This document shows positions 1-10,260 of a stretch of DNA of 64,000 nt, piece after piece. The translations under genes and the position numbers were made by a program. This DNA is from Niabella soli DSM 19437 (lineage in GTDB: Bacteria > Bacteroidota > Bacteroidia > Chitinophagales > Chitinophagaceae), in NCBI RefSeq assembly GCF_000243115.2, contig NZ_CP007035.1, positions 1,488,001-1,552,000 on the forward strand, given 5' to 3'. Below the pieces are notes generated by a model. That model saw only the letters and a list, made by a program, of their open reading frames with translations. It was not told the origin of the DNA and searched no databases. Position 1 is the first letter of the stretch. The number at the start of each line of letters is the position of its first letter.

Positions 1-1598
1 TCTGCCGTCTCCATTTCATCACGGACGGCCACATATTTCCCCTCTACTATTGCCACGCCCCTCAGGGCTTTCACCAGCGTTCCTTTATAGATCTCACCAA
101 GATCAACAGTCGCATTAAGGAAGGAGGGCTGCCGCGAGTAGCCGGTTATGGGCGCATATCCTTTTACTAACTGCTGCTGCCCATTTACGGTGAGCGTATT
201 ATGCACCTGGTTAATATAACGGAATACCGTCCATCGCTGTGCATCCTGTGTTCTGCCAAATATCTGCAACCCTTTTGATTCGAGCGATTCATAATCCTGC
301 GCTCCAAAATCCATCGCCCAGCGAACGCCCTGCGCGTCCATAACAAAAGAACCGATGTCCATGTGCGCATGATTAACCGATGCAGAGCCGCCTTTCATCC
401 CTACAAAAATCGCTGAGGTGTCCGTCCAGGACGTTCGCATCAATGCAACGGGCGTTCTACCCCGGCCTACCCATATCAGGTCTTTGGGGGCTGTAATGGC
501 ATTTATTTTAATACCATCATTCCATAACATCACTCCGGGAAGCAATCGCTCGTTCATAAATGCTGCAAAGTCATCTTTAAGCAACCGGTCGCGCGCTACC
601 CACAACAGCGCCGGATCATGCAGCGAGGAAGCAAACCAAAACAAAGCCGGTTGTAAGCTGCCGCCACGCTCACCTGCATCTGAAAAGTTAAATGGTTTTC
701 CTGTTGGGCCGGTCATATTTTCCAGGAAAGATGCCGTCTTTAAAAATCCCTGGCGCTTGCTAAGCCCAAAATCAGTTCCAAAGCATTTATTCAATGCCTG
801 TAAAAAAAGCACATTAAAACTTGTACCATAACCCCAATACCCATATCCTTCAGGATATGCGCCATCCGGAGCATATTCCTCCATGGGCCTTACAATCGAT
901 TTTATCGCACGATTAATAATACCGCGGGAAGAAGCAGGATCGCCTTCATAAACCGCCAGAGCGCCGTAGGTCATGCCGGCGTTACATACCTGGTTCCAGT
1001 TGTGCTCCACCTTTAACCAGCCATTATTTTTAGGATCAAGCGAAGGATTCAGCCCCTTTTCAATGATCGCTGTTTTGATAACTGCCCTTGAGCCTGCCGG
1101 CAACTTTTTATATAACCAGTCGTACCCGATCGATAAGGCCATTGTCATTTCAGCAACATCCAGAAAGTGAGAAGGGTTCCAGTCGCTAAAAGCCGAAATC
1201 GCCAGCATTTCTTTTTCTGCGCGATCCAGATACTTTTTATCCTGTGTCATACGATATGCATAAGACAGGAAAAACAGGCGTCTTAATGCTTCTCTCGATT
1301 TCCCCAATAATCTGCGCCCGATCTTTATGCGTTCAACCGGTGGCACTGGTATCATTTTATCGCACTCCTCCAGAATGGCTTTATGCATACGCTGCCATAC
1401 AGGATCTGCAGCAATATTAGCCCTGATATTCTTTTCCTCATTCTCCCGCAGCAGGAGCCTTGGATGATCACCCACCACCGCAGTTGCCGTTACAGAATCA
1501 GCCTGGGAAAACAATTTACTAACAACGCCGGTCTGTAACAGCATTACAAGAAACAGCGGAAGTGCGGCCCCCCGCCACCATCGTATTAAATGATCCAT
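1..1598 (-). CDS. Heparinase II/III-family polysaccharide lyase (3' end outside window)
   Basis: This frame is open from an ATG at 1598 to the window edge, about 532 codons. It begins with a short basic segment and a hydrophobic stretch (LPLFLVMLLQTGVV) that looks like a signal peptide. The N-terminal half is rich in Trp and helices, with a GYDWLY motif, as in the alpha/alpha toroid of heparinase II/III-like lyases. Further on, SVNHAHMDIGSFVMDAQG matches the His/Asp block at the start of the heparinase II/III C-terminal beta-sheet domain. Such enzymes cleave uronic-acid polysaccharides by beta-elimination; the exact substrate cannot be read from sequence. It is the last visible gene of the polysaccharide utilization operon, 32 bases after the alginate-lyase/beta-helix gene. 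The family call is firm, the substrate open. Confidence 0.85.
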   Translation of the reverse strand, partial: MDHLIRWWRGAALPLFLVMLLQTGVVSKLFSQADSVTATAVVGDHPRLLLRENEEKNIRANIAADPVWQRMHKAILEECDKMIPVPPVERIKIGRRLLGKSREALRRLFFLSYAYRMTQDKKYLDRAEKEMLAISAFSDWNPSHFLDVAEMTMALSIGYDWLYKKLPAGSRAVIKTAIIEKGLNPSLDPKNNGWLKVEHNWNQVCNAGMTYGALAVYEGDPASSRGIINRAIKSIVRPMEEYAPDGAYPEGYGYWGYGTSFNVLFLQALNKCFGTDFGLSKRQGFLKTASFLENMTGPTGKPFNFSDAGERGGSLQPALFWFASSLHDPALLWVARDRLLKDDFAAFMNERLLPGVMLWNDGIKINAITAPKDLIWVGRGRTPVALMRTSWTDTSAIFVGMKGGSASVNHAHMDIGSFVMDAQGVRWAMDFGAQDYESLESKGLQIFGRTQDAQRWTVFRYINQVHNTLTVNGQQQLVKGYAPITGYSRQPSFLNATVDLGEIYKGTLVKALRGVAIVEGKYVAVRDEMETA

Positions 1599-1630
1599 AT
1601 AGCGCTATTTATGATAAATGATACTTTTGA

Positions 1631-3700
1631 TCAATGCATCAGTACGGTTTTCTCATCGGATATTTTTTCCTGCTGTGCCCCCTTTCCATTCCCTTCATAT
1701 ATATTTTTCACATACCTGCTGTTCTTTGCAGCGTAAGATTCTACGCCGTAGCCACCATTGTAATGAATAAGATTGCTATCCATTATCACGCCGTCTGATC
1801 CTTTGTATAAAAAAGCAATCAGCGCCCCGCTACGGTCATTCCCCTCGATAAGATTCTGACGGACAAGAATATCTTTGCTCTCGCTGATCAAGATGCCATA
1901 GTAACCGTTTCTAGCTACTTCACAACGGGCCAGCAAGGCTTGCCTGCAATGCTCCAGGGCAATACCACTTCCATAGGGCGAAGTAACCAACCGCGAGTGC
2001 TCGACTTTTATTTTCCGGCAATGCGTCAATAACAGGTTATGCTGTAACGAAGGCCCGGGAATAACATTGCCGCCATTCTCACTAAGATCACAACCCGATA
2101 CCGTTACCGAATCCGCCCCGCTGATCAACACTCCGTTAAATGTACAGTTCCTTACGGTGATATTTTCAAGCATAATATTGCGCATTCCACCTTCTTTTGA
2201 TGAACGGAATATGATACCCCCTCTGTTGTAACGTCCTTTAAAGGAACGATTAGAGTTGGGATCCGTTCCGGGATCAACACTAACGGAGCCTTCGATCACT
2301 AAATTTTTTATGGCCACGTCGTGCATAGCTTCTTCATTATTCACAATCGCGTCTCTTGCCCCTGACGCCGGATCCAAAAACAGGATCGAAGCGATTCCCT
2401 CTCCAACGATTTGTACCCCCGAGGGTAACCGGAGGGTTGCCGGCAAGGTATGTACCCCTGCTTTTATTAATACCTGTCCACCGGACCCGGCGGCTTTATC
2501 AACCGCCTCCTGTACAGACTGGCCGGGCAACACGGAAATAACAGCCGCCGGGTAAGGCTTTTGCTGTATAGCACCGGCGCCTGCCACGGATTGCAGGGGG
2601 TATTGCCGGTGTGGCTTTGATTGTGTTATTATTTTCCCGTTGAGCTGCCTTACAGCGGTCAACACATTGCGGGCAGCCTTTGGCCTTACCGCGTCTGCCG
2701 CTGTTTTCACAAACGGCAATTCAACACCCATCGCTTTATAATGACGATAAACATATTCATAATTGCCGCCCAGGTTTTTTGCACGTTCTGATATAACACA
2801 ATAGCATTGTTGGGTGTGCCCCAATAAAAAACCCGCAGTATATTCAAAGCCCATGCCTAACCGGTTATTACCAATGGAAAACAGATCGACGCCTTGTGTG
2901 TAGGCCACCTGCGCAGCGCCTGCAAATTCGCCGAGGCCCAATTGCACATGCCCCTGGTCGCGCGGACTTTCCTGGCACTGGCCATTGGGATAAATGTATT
3001 TAAAAACACTACCGTTTACCGGACCATGCAGGAAGTGGTCAACAGCATTCTCAAACATAGGCCGGTTATCTGTAAACACCGCTATAGCCATTATGCTGTG
3101 AATGATCGCCCCGTCCCAATTACCATTTGCTTCGGGGAAATAATACCGTAATAACGGATAATAGGCCGTCATCAGCATATGCTGAAAGGCATCGATATCT
3201 TTGGGCTCCCAACCGGCATTTGTATATTTCAGCAGTTCTGCAGCATTGCAAAGTGCATGCCCCGTCCATGCCGCGAGCAATTTTGCGTCATTGTAATCAA
3301 AATCCCAAAGCACCGGCGACCAGGCATTTAGTATTGCTATCGCCTTGCGGGCATATTTCCTGTCTGAAGTTATATACCATACCAATGCACAGTTATACGC
3401 CATTTCGGCGCTCGCCGACAATTCATTACCTCCTATATTCGGTCGTCCATATGGTCCCCGAAGCACATGAGCGAACGGCTTGGCAACAAAGGGGGCATCC
3501 GTCATTGCTTTAAGCTGATTAAAAGCCGTTTTCCAGGGCTCCTGGCCGCTCAATACCTTATGTTTCATTTCGGCAAGGTCGGCAGCATTTTGATTAATCC
3601 CCGGATGCTGCATCTTTTGTGCATTCAATGATTGGATTAATAGCATAACCGCACACAGGAGTATTACAGATAACCATCTGTTACCTTTTATGTATATCAT
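1631..3700 (-). CDS. Alginate-lyase-family domain fused to a right-handed beta-helix
   Basis: This 689-residue secreted protein has an N-terminal signal sequence (hydrophobic run ending SLNAQ). Residues about 40-340 resemble the alginate lyase family (PF05426-type alpha toroid): NGNWDGAIIHSIMAIAVF and the ESPRDQGHVQLGLGEFAG block hold the conserved Asn, Arg and His of that fold. From about residue 390 a pectate-lyase-like beta-helix begins (VLPGQSVQEAVDKAAGSGG), followed by repeated coils with Asn/Ser/Gly turns to residue about 670. The beta-helix may be a second lyase or epimerase, or a glycan-binding scaffold; no catalytic residues can be assigned. It sits in the SusC/D operon between a lipoprotein and the heparinase-like enzyme, so the target is probably a uronate-containing polysaccharide. 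The two-fold architecture is the unusual point. Confidence 0.85.
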   Translation of the reverse strand: MIYIKGNRWLSVILLCAVMLLIQSLNAQKMQHPGINQNAADLAEMKHKVLSGQEPWKTAFNQLKAMTDAPFVAKPFAHVLRGPYGRPNIGGNELSASAEMAYNCALVWYITSDRKYARKAIAILNAWSPVLWDFDYNDAKLLAAWTGHALCNAAELLKYTNAGWEPKDIDAFQHMLMTAYYPLLRYYFPEANGNWDGAIIHSIMAIAVFTDNRPMFENAVDHFLHGPVNGSVFKYIYPNGQCQESPRDQGHVQLGLGEFAGAAQVAYTQGVDLFSIGNNRLGMGFEYTAGFLLGHTQQCYCVISERAKNLGGNYEYVYRHYKAMGVELPFVKTAADAVRPKAARNVLTAVRQLNGKIITQSKPHRQYPLQSVAGAGAIQQKPYPAAVISVLPGQSVQEAVDKAAGSGGQVLIKAGVHTLPATLRLPSGVQIVGEGIASILFLDPASGARDAIVNNEEAMHDVAIKNLVIEGSVSVDPGTDPNSNRSFKGRYNRGGIIFRSSKEGGMRNIMLENITVRNCTFNGVLISGADSVTVSGCDLSENGGNVIPGPSLQHNLLLTHCRKIKVEHSRLVTSPYGSGIALEHCRQALLARCEVARNGYYGILISESKDILVRQNLIEGNDRSGALIAFLYKGSDGVIMDSNLIHYNGGYGVESYAAKNSRYVKNIYEGNGKGAQQEKISDEKTVLMH

Positions 3701-3769
3701 TTATAATAGGTTTATCTTAAATAAAGGGCTTCTTATGAGAAGACAATCCGGTATGCTCTTTCATCAAAT

Positions 3770-4777
3770 TTACTGAGCGTTCATTGTATACCGTTTCATA
3801 CTGATCACCGCACTTTTGCCAGTATTGTTCACAGAATTAAAATAAATATACGCCCGGTATTTGCCGTCACTGGTTTCTACCCAGGCCCCGGCCTCTGCTT
3901 TCAGATTGATGGCAAAATTGGGAGCATTGGACAGATCGAGCTTTTTAAAATCAAGATCATCGATATAGATACCATACTGGGATTGTGCCAGGTTATAATC
4001 CTGCAGGTTGAACACTTTTTCTATTTTAGTGCTTTTGTTTACACCAGCAGGCAAGGTTACTCCCGGCCGGTATTGTGCATCCGCGGCAGGAGAAACCAGC
4101 GCATGGTTAAAGGCAACTGCCGGATCTGCATAATATACATATACCAGATCTATCTTATCGGGGTTGGCAGCAGCGTCCGTGCTATTATATACTTTCATGT
4201 CAGCAATAGAAATATATGCAGATGCCCCGTTGCTTACATTAAGGTTGCGTACCATGTCCATAGTGGCAACGGTGTAAGGCCCCATTTTATAGGAAACAGT
4301 TTGACCATTACTGCTTTTTGCAGAGAAAGTAAACGAAACCTGCTTGCCACGGGCTTCTTCCGGGATTACATAGTAGTAGCGGAGCGTAGCAGCGGCGGTA
4401 TCTACATTATAGGTAACAGACGTCACATTACCAGAGGTTACCGATGGCGCGCCCACGGTAACGCCCACATCCTGTCCACTTCCGTTAGTGTAAAAAGAAC
4501 GGTTTTCAAGATAGGTGCCGGAGGCACCTGCAATGGACGCTTCTACCTGTGCTGAAGACAATTTACCCTTCTCCGGCAAAATAGCCATTGCATACGCAAA
4601 TTCTATTTGCTGCCCAACAATATTAGGACCAAGGGTTCGCTTAATTACATCATTTTGCAAAACATCCTTTGGAACGGGAAGCGCATATTCCTTTTTTTTA
4701 CACCCGGTAAAAAAAAGCATCATTGCCAGTACAGCTATTGCTGTTTTGCCAAATACTTTTATACAATGTAACATCAT
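3770..4777 (-). CDS. PUL lipoprotein, DUF4466-like
   Basis: This 335-residue protein has a lipoprotein signal (AVLAMMLFFTGCKKKE). The mature part is beta-rich, with motifs such as LGPNIVGQQIEFAYAMA, YYYVIPEEARGKQVSFTF and YKMGPYTV, which I recognise as the surface lipoprotein family DUF4466 of Bacteroidota PULs. The family call is from memory of its motifs and was not searched. The probable role is a cell-surface glycan-binding or handling protein next to SusD. It is in the same operon, 29 bases downstream of the small lipoprotein gene and 69 bases upstream of the lyase gene. Confidence 0.7.
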   Translation of the reverse strand: MMLHCIKVFGKTAIAVLAMMLFFTGCKKKEYALPVPKDVLQNDVIKRTLGPNIVGQQIEFAYAMAILPEKGKLSSAQVEASIAGASGTYLENRSFYTNGSGQDVGVTVGAPSVTSGNVTSVTYNVDTAAATLRYYYVIPEEARGKQVSFTFSAKSSNGQTVSYKMGPYTVATMDMVRNLNVSNGASAYISIADMKVYNSTDAAANPDKIDLVYVYYADPAVAFNHALVSPAADAQYRPGVTLPAGVNKSTKIEKVFNLQDYNLAQSQYGIYIDDLDFKKLDLSNAPNFAINLKAEAGAWVETSDGKYRAYIYFNSVNNTGKSAVISMKRYTMNAQ

Positions 4778-4806
4778 AGTAATTTTTGAATGATTTTGCT
4801 ATTACT

Positions 4807-5214
4807 TTATCTGGACTGCACGGTCAGGTAAACGGTATAAGGTTTTCTTACTTTACGGTCACCCGAAACAACTGTATACACTTTAGGATTGGCAAGATCT
4901 GAAAAATCAACTTTCCCGGTGATCTTCGGATCCAGCTTTGCATCAGTAACCAACGTAAACTGCGGGTAAAGGTTTTTGAGATCGGCACCATACACCACCT
5001 GGGCATTTATGGTTTGTGCTACGGTATCTATTACAGGCGCCTTACTTAACACCGTTACAAAGTCGGTGCCCAGTAATTCAAAATTACTCACATAACACTC
5101 CGCACGGGTAGTGATCAATAAGCCATCTTCATCAACGGGATAATCTTTTTTACAACCTGCAAACGCAATTAAACTAATGACGAGTACCACTATATACGTT
5201 TTCATTATTTTCAT
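4807..5214 (-). CDS. Small PUL lipoprotein, DUF5018-related
   Basis: This 135-residue protein has a lipobox (VISLIAFAGCKKD). The rest is one Ig-like domain: FELLGTDF, then TINAQVVYGADLKNLYPQFTLVTDAKLDP, ending VYTVVSGDRKVRKPYTVYLTV. That pattern is typical of the DUF5018 or PCMD-like beta-sandwich found next to SusD proteins. It probably sits on the cell surface as an accessory of the glycan-binding complex. It follows susD by 19 bases and is cotranscribed. Confidence 0.7.
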   Translation of the reverse strand: MKIMKTYIVVLVISLIAFAGCKKDYPVDEDGLLITTRAECYVSNFELLGTDFVTVLSKAPVIDTVAQTINAQVVYGADLKNLYPQFTLVTDAKLDPKITGKVDFSDLANPKVYTVVSGDRKVRKPYTVYLTVQSR

Positions 5215-5233
5215 CTTTTAGTAATGTTGGGTT

Positions 5234-7084
5234 TTATCTCCAGGGAATATTTTGTGTAAGGTTCGGGTTCTTATCCCGCTCGCTGGGCGGAATTCTGAAT
5301 ATATAGTCCTGCTGGTACTCCCGTGCGGAAGTGTTCTGGAAATAGCGCTGCTGATTGGCGCCCCAGGTATCAATGCGCCAAACCCCCGCACTACCGGGAG
5401 GGCCCCATACCCTTTCCAATGCTCTCCAGCGGCGCAAATCGAACCCCCTCATACCCTCGCCGGCCAATTCGACAATCCGCTCTTGTTCTATAGCGCTAAA
5501 AAAATGCTCCTTAGTATCCGTTTTATCAGCGGTAAGCGGCGGAAGATTACCGCGATGACGAATGCGGTTCACCAGCGCAATGGCATCTGCCTGCGGCCCG
5601 TTCACTTCATTGGTTGCTTCTGCATACATCAGAAACACATCGGCCAGGCGCATCACCGGCCAGGCTAAGTCGCCATCGCTTCTGCCCTGTCCGGCATAAT
5701 CCCGCACAAATTTGCGAAACACATAACCTGAATTGGAACCATCCGTATTATAAGTGGTGTAGGAAACACCATCAATTTTAACCGGCTGTGCCCAGGTTTT
5801 ATAAATGAAGGGCACGAACCCGGTGGACTTAAGAGAAACCATACCCACACTCATCTCGTAATCCCATTCGATCGTGGCTTTCATCCGGTAATCGCGGTTG
5901 GCATAGCTCTGCGGATTTACCGCCGAGTTAAGCGTGGTACGTGCAGCCGTATTGGTAGACGGGTTCATCGGTATCATTGGCGGCGCAAAATCGCCTGTGG
6001 TCAGCAACTGGTAACGATCGGCAATTTCATAGCGGGGCGATACCCAGCATTGTGATCCTTCATGCGAGCGGCCGGCAAAATCACGCATCAGTTCTTCTCC
6101 TTGCCCGGTGCCGGTTCCGCCATGTGTAAACACCATGATCATTTCTGAATTGCCATTCGCCTTTGGAGTAAAAAGATAATAATAGTTAGGCAGCTTATCC
6201 GCTTTTCCCGGCGGAGAAATATCCCCCGGATCGCCGGCCATATACAGATCGAGCTTATAATCATTGATCACTTTTTTAAAATCTTCCGCGGCGGCGGCAT
6301 AGGCCGTTTTTGCTTCCTGGGCGTCCTGCGTAAACCCTTCCAGCTCCGGCCAGCCAAAGTTCTTCCAGGAGGCCCAGTATAATTGCAGCTTTCCTCTAAA
6401 AGCCAGCGCTGCCGGTTTGGACGCCCTGCCCAGTTCACCGGAATTATCCGGCAACTTCTCGTAAGCATAGGTAAAATCAGCCATAATCGAATCCTTTACC
6501 TGGGCTATTGGCATCCGGGATAAACCGGCTACCTCGGAATTATCTTTTATCTCATGCCCGATATAAGGCACATCGCCCCACATGGAGATCAGCTTAAAAT
6601 AGGCCATACCCCGCAACAGGCGGGCTTCTCCCACTACCCGCTCCAGCCCTGCTACAGATGTAGCACTGGCCGTTGTCAGCATGCGGTTTACATTATCAAT
6701 AACATAATTGGTACGATTTACTGCCCCGTAGAGATAGCGAAACATTTTATCAAAGCTGCCGCCATAGCCGGTGGGGTTATAATTGCCGCCATTATAGGCA
6801 TCGCCCAGTGTAAGATTACCACTGGTGGTACTGGTGCCCCGGGCGCGCACGTATTCCGACTGGCCGTCCAGGTAATAATCCCGGTCAAAACAAGGGCGCG
6901 TGGCAGCATACGCTCCCATTAATGCGGTTGTGGCATCCGCCTCCGAGTTCCAGAAACTCGCCGATGCCAGTTCCGTAGTCGGCTCCCTGTTCAGCAAATC
7001 CTTCCTGCAGGAAATTTGCAGCAATAGCAGCAATAACATTGCAGGCACTAATAAAGTATTCTTTTTCAATTTTGTTTTCATCAT
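5234..7084 (-). CDS. RagB/SusD-family glycan-binding outer membrane lipoprotein
   Basis: This 616-residue protein has an SPII signal (LLLLLLQISCRKDLLNREP). It shows the SusD pattern: an N-terminal SFWNSEADATTALMGAYAA block, TPR-like helices (VVGEARLLRGMAYFKLISMWGDVPYI) and the C-terminal VMRLADVFLMYAEATNE plus IRHRGNLPPL motifs ending in an FRIPPSERDKNPNLTQN tail. SusD proteins act as a surface lid on the SusC transporter and bind oligosaccharides. It lies 11 bases downstream of susC, as is standard for these pairs. Confidence 0.95.
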   Translation of the reverse strand: MMKTKLKKNTLLVPAMLLLLLLQISCRKDLLNREPTTELASASFWNSEADATTALMGAYAATRPCFDRDYYLDGQSEYVRARGTSTTSGNLTLGDAYNGGNYNPTGYGGSFDKMFRYLYGAVNRTNYVIDNVNRMLTTASATSVAGLERVVGEARLLRGMAYFKLISMWGDVPYIGHEIKDNSEVAGLSRMPIAQVKDSIMADFTYAYEKLPDNSGELGRASKPAALAFRGKLQLYWASWKNFGWPELEGFTQDAQEAKTAYAAAAEDFKKVINDYKLDLYMAGDPGDISPPGKADKLPNYYYLFTPKANGNSEMIMVFTHGGTGTGQGEELMRDFAGRSHEGSQCWVSPRYEIADRYQLLTTGDFAPPMIPMNPSTNTAARTTLNSAVNPQSYANRDYRMKATIEWDYEMSVGMVSLKSTGFVPFIYKTWAQPVKIDGVSYTTYNTDGSNSGYVFRKFVRDYAGQGRSDGDLAWPVMRLADVFLMYAEATNEVNGPQADAIALVNRIRHRGNLPPLTADKTDTKEHFFSAIEQERIVELAGEGMRGFDLRRWRALERVWGPPGSAGVWRIDTWGANQQRYFQNTSAREYQQDYIFRIPPSERDKNPNLTQNIPWR

Positions 7085-7095
7085 GGCTAAACGTT

Positions 7096-10000
7096 TTAGA
7101 AACCCAGTTGAATAACGAGTGAATAAGATTTTACAATAGGATACATGTTATTATTGTTACCAGCCTTCTCAGGATCCAGCCCCCTGTAAGAAGTAATAGT
7201 AGCAATGTTTTCAGCCGATCCTGCTATGCGTAAACTGGCTACATGTACTCTTTGTAATAAAGACTGAGGAAGCGAATAGCCTATCTGTAAATTTTTTACC
7301 CGCAGGTAGCTCATATCATCGAGCCAGAAAGAAGAGGTGGTGGTATTATTGCCGCTTCCCCCCAGCCTTGGCCATATACCGTCGCGGTTTCCCACCGACC
7401 AGGGGTTGTTCCAGTGATCCCAGGTAGATGCATAGCGGGAGGTATTAAAATTAACATTATTAAACGCGTTCAGCCAGAAGTCCTTCCTGCCGGACGCCCC
7501 TTGCAGCATGCAGGAAAGATCGATCCCTTTCCAGGAAATGTAACCTGTTAATGATCCGTTTAGTGAAGGTATATTCTCGTTGCTCTTGGGATCAGCGATC
7601 TGGTCGTTCCCATCGATCCTTCCATCGCCGTTTACATCCCTGCGCAAAATATCACCGGGCTGTGCACCCTGTGGTGTGGCATTATACACATCCTGCCAGG
7701 TTTGGGCAATGCCAATGGCATCATAATAATACAGGTAGCCATAAGGCATATTTATGAAAGCATTATAACCGCCGCTGGAGGCCCCCCGCGTCAGGAGCTG
7801 GTTCCAGGATTCCAGCCGGTTCCTGTTGTAGCTTGCATTCAGATTAATGCCATAATTAATGTTTTTTCCGATATTATCCTTCCAGGCAATATTCGCTTCC
7901 ACCCCCCTGTTGCGCATATTACCTATATTTCTGCTGGGAGCAGGGCTATAGGCACCCGTAAGAAATATAGACAGATCGGAAGGGCGAAGCATTCCTGTAG
8001 TAAGGCGATCATAATAATCCAGTTCCGCTGTTAACCGGTTGTTCAGGAAACCCAGGTCCAGCCCGATGTTCAGCACATTTGTTTTTTCCCAGGTCAACTC
8101 CTGGTTGGTCATTTTTGAGTTTACAAAGCCCGTCCGGATGCTGTTGGCTATGATGTAGTTCATCGTTGTTAACGTGGGTTGTTGCTGATAGCGGCCGATG
8201 CCGCTGTTGTTGCCTAACCCTCCATAGGACACCCGGAGCTTGCCTTGTGAAAGAAACTTATCCGTAAAATTACTAATAAAGCTTTCCTCCGTAAACTTCC
8301 ATCCCAGCGCCAGGGAAGGGAAAAATCCATAACGGTGGCCCGGTAAAAATTTGGAGGAACCATCTACCCGGAAATTGCCTTCCAGCAAATATTTGTTATA
8401 GGCCGTATAATTTACCCGGCCGATGTAGGAGCGTAATCCTTCGGTGCTTGAGTTACCGCTGGTACCCTGTATATCCGTAAGTGCCGCATCTATCTCATGC
8501 AAAGTAGGATACAGCCGGTCGTTTCTTGAGCTGCCCTGGCTACGGTCGTACCAAAACTCTTCAGCATACACAAACAGGCCGCTGATATCATGATTTTTTG
8601 CAATAACCGTATGATAATTTAACCGCCCGTTCAGGATCGTTTTATATCCCGTGTTGGTATTGTTGGATATTCCTGCGTTCTGTCCTACATATACACGGCT
8701 GCCATAGTTATTCAATTGAAAATTGAAGGCCTGGTTGGGCGTATTGGCAACGTATGAAAACTGGTTGTAATAATTTAATGAATAATCAACCCTTGCCGTT
8801 AATCCCTTAATGGGCGTCCAGTCCCAATACATAGAAGTATACGCCTCCTGCCGGTTACGCCGGTTCAGTTGGTTCTGGTAAAGCGTATAAGGATTATAAG
8901 CCTGCGGATCTTCTCCGTAAGCCATCACCCCTCCGTAATGACCCGATACAGGGTCATAGGGCGTAATACCTGCAATGGCATACTGCATATCGAACCCGGC
9001 GGTATTTGTGGAAGATGGATCCGTGAACCCTTCTGCCAGCGCATAAGTATAATCAGACCAGTTGCCGCTAAAGCGGACCCCCGTGTTCATGTTGGACTTT
9101 AATTTATAATCGAAATTAAACCGCGCGTTATATTGCCGGTAACTATTGTTGATCTGCATTCCCATTTCATCCAGCATTCCTACAGACGAAAAGAAGTTCG
9201 ACTTGTCGTTGCCTCCTGAAGCAGATACATTATAGTTTTGATACGCGCCGTTTTGCAGTATAATATTCCACCAGTCCGTATTAGGATACCGGAGCGGATC
9301 TATCATCCCCAGGGCCATCCATTGGTCAATAGTCCCATTTTTAAAGAGTTGGTTCCCCGGTAATGTATTGGTAGCGGCTCTTACCTGCTCCAGGGTAAGC
9401 GCCCGGGGATAATCTGCCATAAACGCGTAAGCCTTCCTAGGCACTTCAAGCGTCATATTGCTGGAAGCATTAAAGGCTGTTTTATTGTTCCCTTTGCCGG
9501 ATTTTGTGGTGATCAATATAACACCGTTGGCCGCCCGCGATCCATATACCGAAGCGGAAGTGGCATCTTTTAAAACAGAGATGCTTTCAATATCATTAAG
9601 GTTCACCCGGTTAATGTCCACATCCGGCATACCATCCACCACCACCAGTGGCGAGGAGTTGTTGGCCGTGCCCAGGCCACGGATAATGAGCTGTGCTCCG
9701 TTGGCACCGGCCATTCCTGAGTTTTGTACGGCAGACAGGCCGGGAACCAGGCCGGTAAGGGCGGAAGACACATTCGGCAACGCACGACCGGTGGTCTTAT
9801 CATCAATCTTTACCATGGATACCGCCCCAACGAGGTTTACTTTTTTCTGTTTTCCATACCCCACTACCACTACATCGGACAGATCACTGTTGAGCAGCTT
9901 CAGCGTTATATCATAGCTTGTTGCCTTACCCACCACCAAGGTATAGGTTGCATAGCTGACCGAGGAAAAGACCAACCCGGAACCTTGCTCTGCTGCAATA

Positions 10001-10212
10001 CGAAAATGCCCGGAAGCATCTGTTTTAGTACCCGCATTGGTTTTGGAAGCCACTACGGAGACATCCGGCAGCGGGTTGCCAGACTCATCTTTAACCACAC
10101 CCGAAACCGTTTTCAGTTGTGCAAAAGAACAAACGGAGGATAAAAGTAGCGGCAGGACCAGACAAAGAATGCACCAACCATTCTTTATCCGAGGATTTAA
10201 TACCTGAGACAT
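7096..10212 (-). CDS. SusC/RagA-family TonB-linked outer membrane transporter
   Basis: This 1038-residue protein has a signal peptide ending SSVCSFAQ, then a carboxypeptidase-regulatory-like domain (VSGVVKDESGNPLPDVSVV). A TonB plug follows (LIIRGLGTANNSSPLVVVDGMPDVDINRVN, with DIESISVLKDATSASVYGSRAANGVILITTK) and then a long beta-barrel ending in Phe. It imports oligosaccharides across the outer membrane with TonB energy. The reading frame extends to a TTG at 10218, but the ATG at 10212 (MSQVLNPR) gives a normal signal peptide and is preferred. It is the first gene of the PUL operon, directly below two operator-like palindromes. Confidence 0.95.
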   Translation of the reverse strand: MSQVLNPRIKNGWCILCLVLPLLLSSVCSFAQLKTVSGVVKDESGNPLPDVSVVASKTNAGTKTDASGHFRIAAEQGSGLVFSSVSYATYTLVVGKATSYDITLKLLNSDLSDVVVVGYGKQKKVNLVGAVSMVKIDDKTTGRALPNVSSALTGLVPGLSAVQNSGMAGANGAQLIIRGLGTANNSSPLVVVDGMPDVDINRVNLNDIESISVLKDATSASVYGSRAANGVILITTKSGKGNNKTAFNASSNMTLEVPRKAYAFMADYPRALTLEQVRAATNTLPGNQLFKNGTIDQWMALGMIDPLRYPNTDWWNIILQNGAYQNYNVSASGGNDKSNFFSSVGMLDEMGMQINNSYRQYNARFNFDYKLKSNMNTGVRFSGNWSDYTYALAEGFTDPSSTNTAGFDMQYAIAGITPYDPVSGHYGGVMAYGEDPQAYNPYTLYQNQLNRRNRQEAYTSMYWDWTPIKGLTARVDYSLNYYNQFSYVANTPNQAFNFQLNNYGSRVYVGQNAGISNNTNTGYKTILNGRLNYHTVIAKNHDISGLFVYAEEFWYDRSQGSSRNDRLYPTLHEIDAALTDIQGTSGNSSTEGLRSYIGRVNYTAYNKYLLEGNFRVDGSSKFLPGHRYGFFPSLALGWKFTEESFISNFTDKFLSQGKLRVSYGGLGNNSGIGRYQQQPTLTTMNYIIANSIRTGFVNSKMTNQELTWEKTNVLNIGLDLGFLNNRLTAELDYYDRLTTGMLRPSDLSIFLTGAYSPAPSRNIGNMRNRGVEANIAWKDNIGKNINYGINLNASYNRNRLESWNQLLTRGASSGGYNAFINMPYGYLYYYDAIGIAQTWQDVYNATPQGAQPGDILRRDVNGDGRIDGNDQIADPKSNENIPSLNGSLTGYISWKGIDLSCMLQGASGRKDFWLNAFNNVNFNTSRYASTWDHWNNPWSVGNRDGIWPRLGGSGNNTTTSSFWLDDMSYLRVKNLQIGYSLPQSLLQRVHVASLRIAGSAENIATITSYRGLDPEKAGNNNNMYPIVKSYSLVIQLGF

Positions 10213-10260
10213 AGGCAATCAATCGTTTTGATAAAAGTAATCGTTATAGCAGGTAAAAGA

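Noticed and set aside
2256-2555. Open frames opposite the lyase and SusC/D genes
   Set aside because: They overlap long genes with strong family signatures on the other strand and show biased, low-complexity composition. They are shadows.
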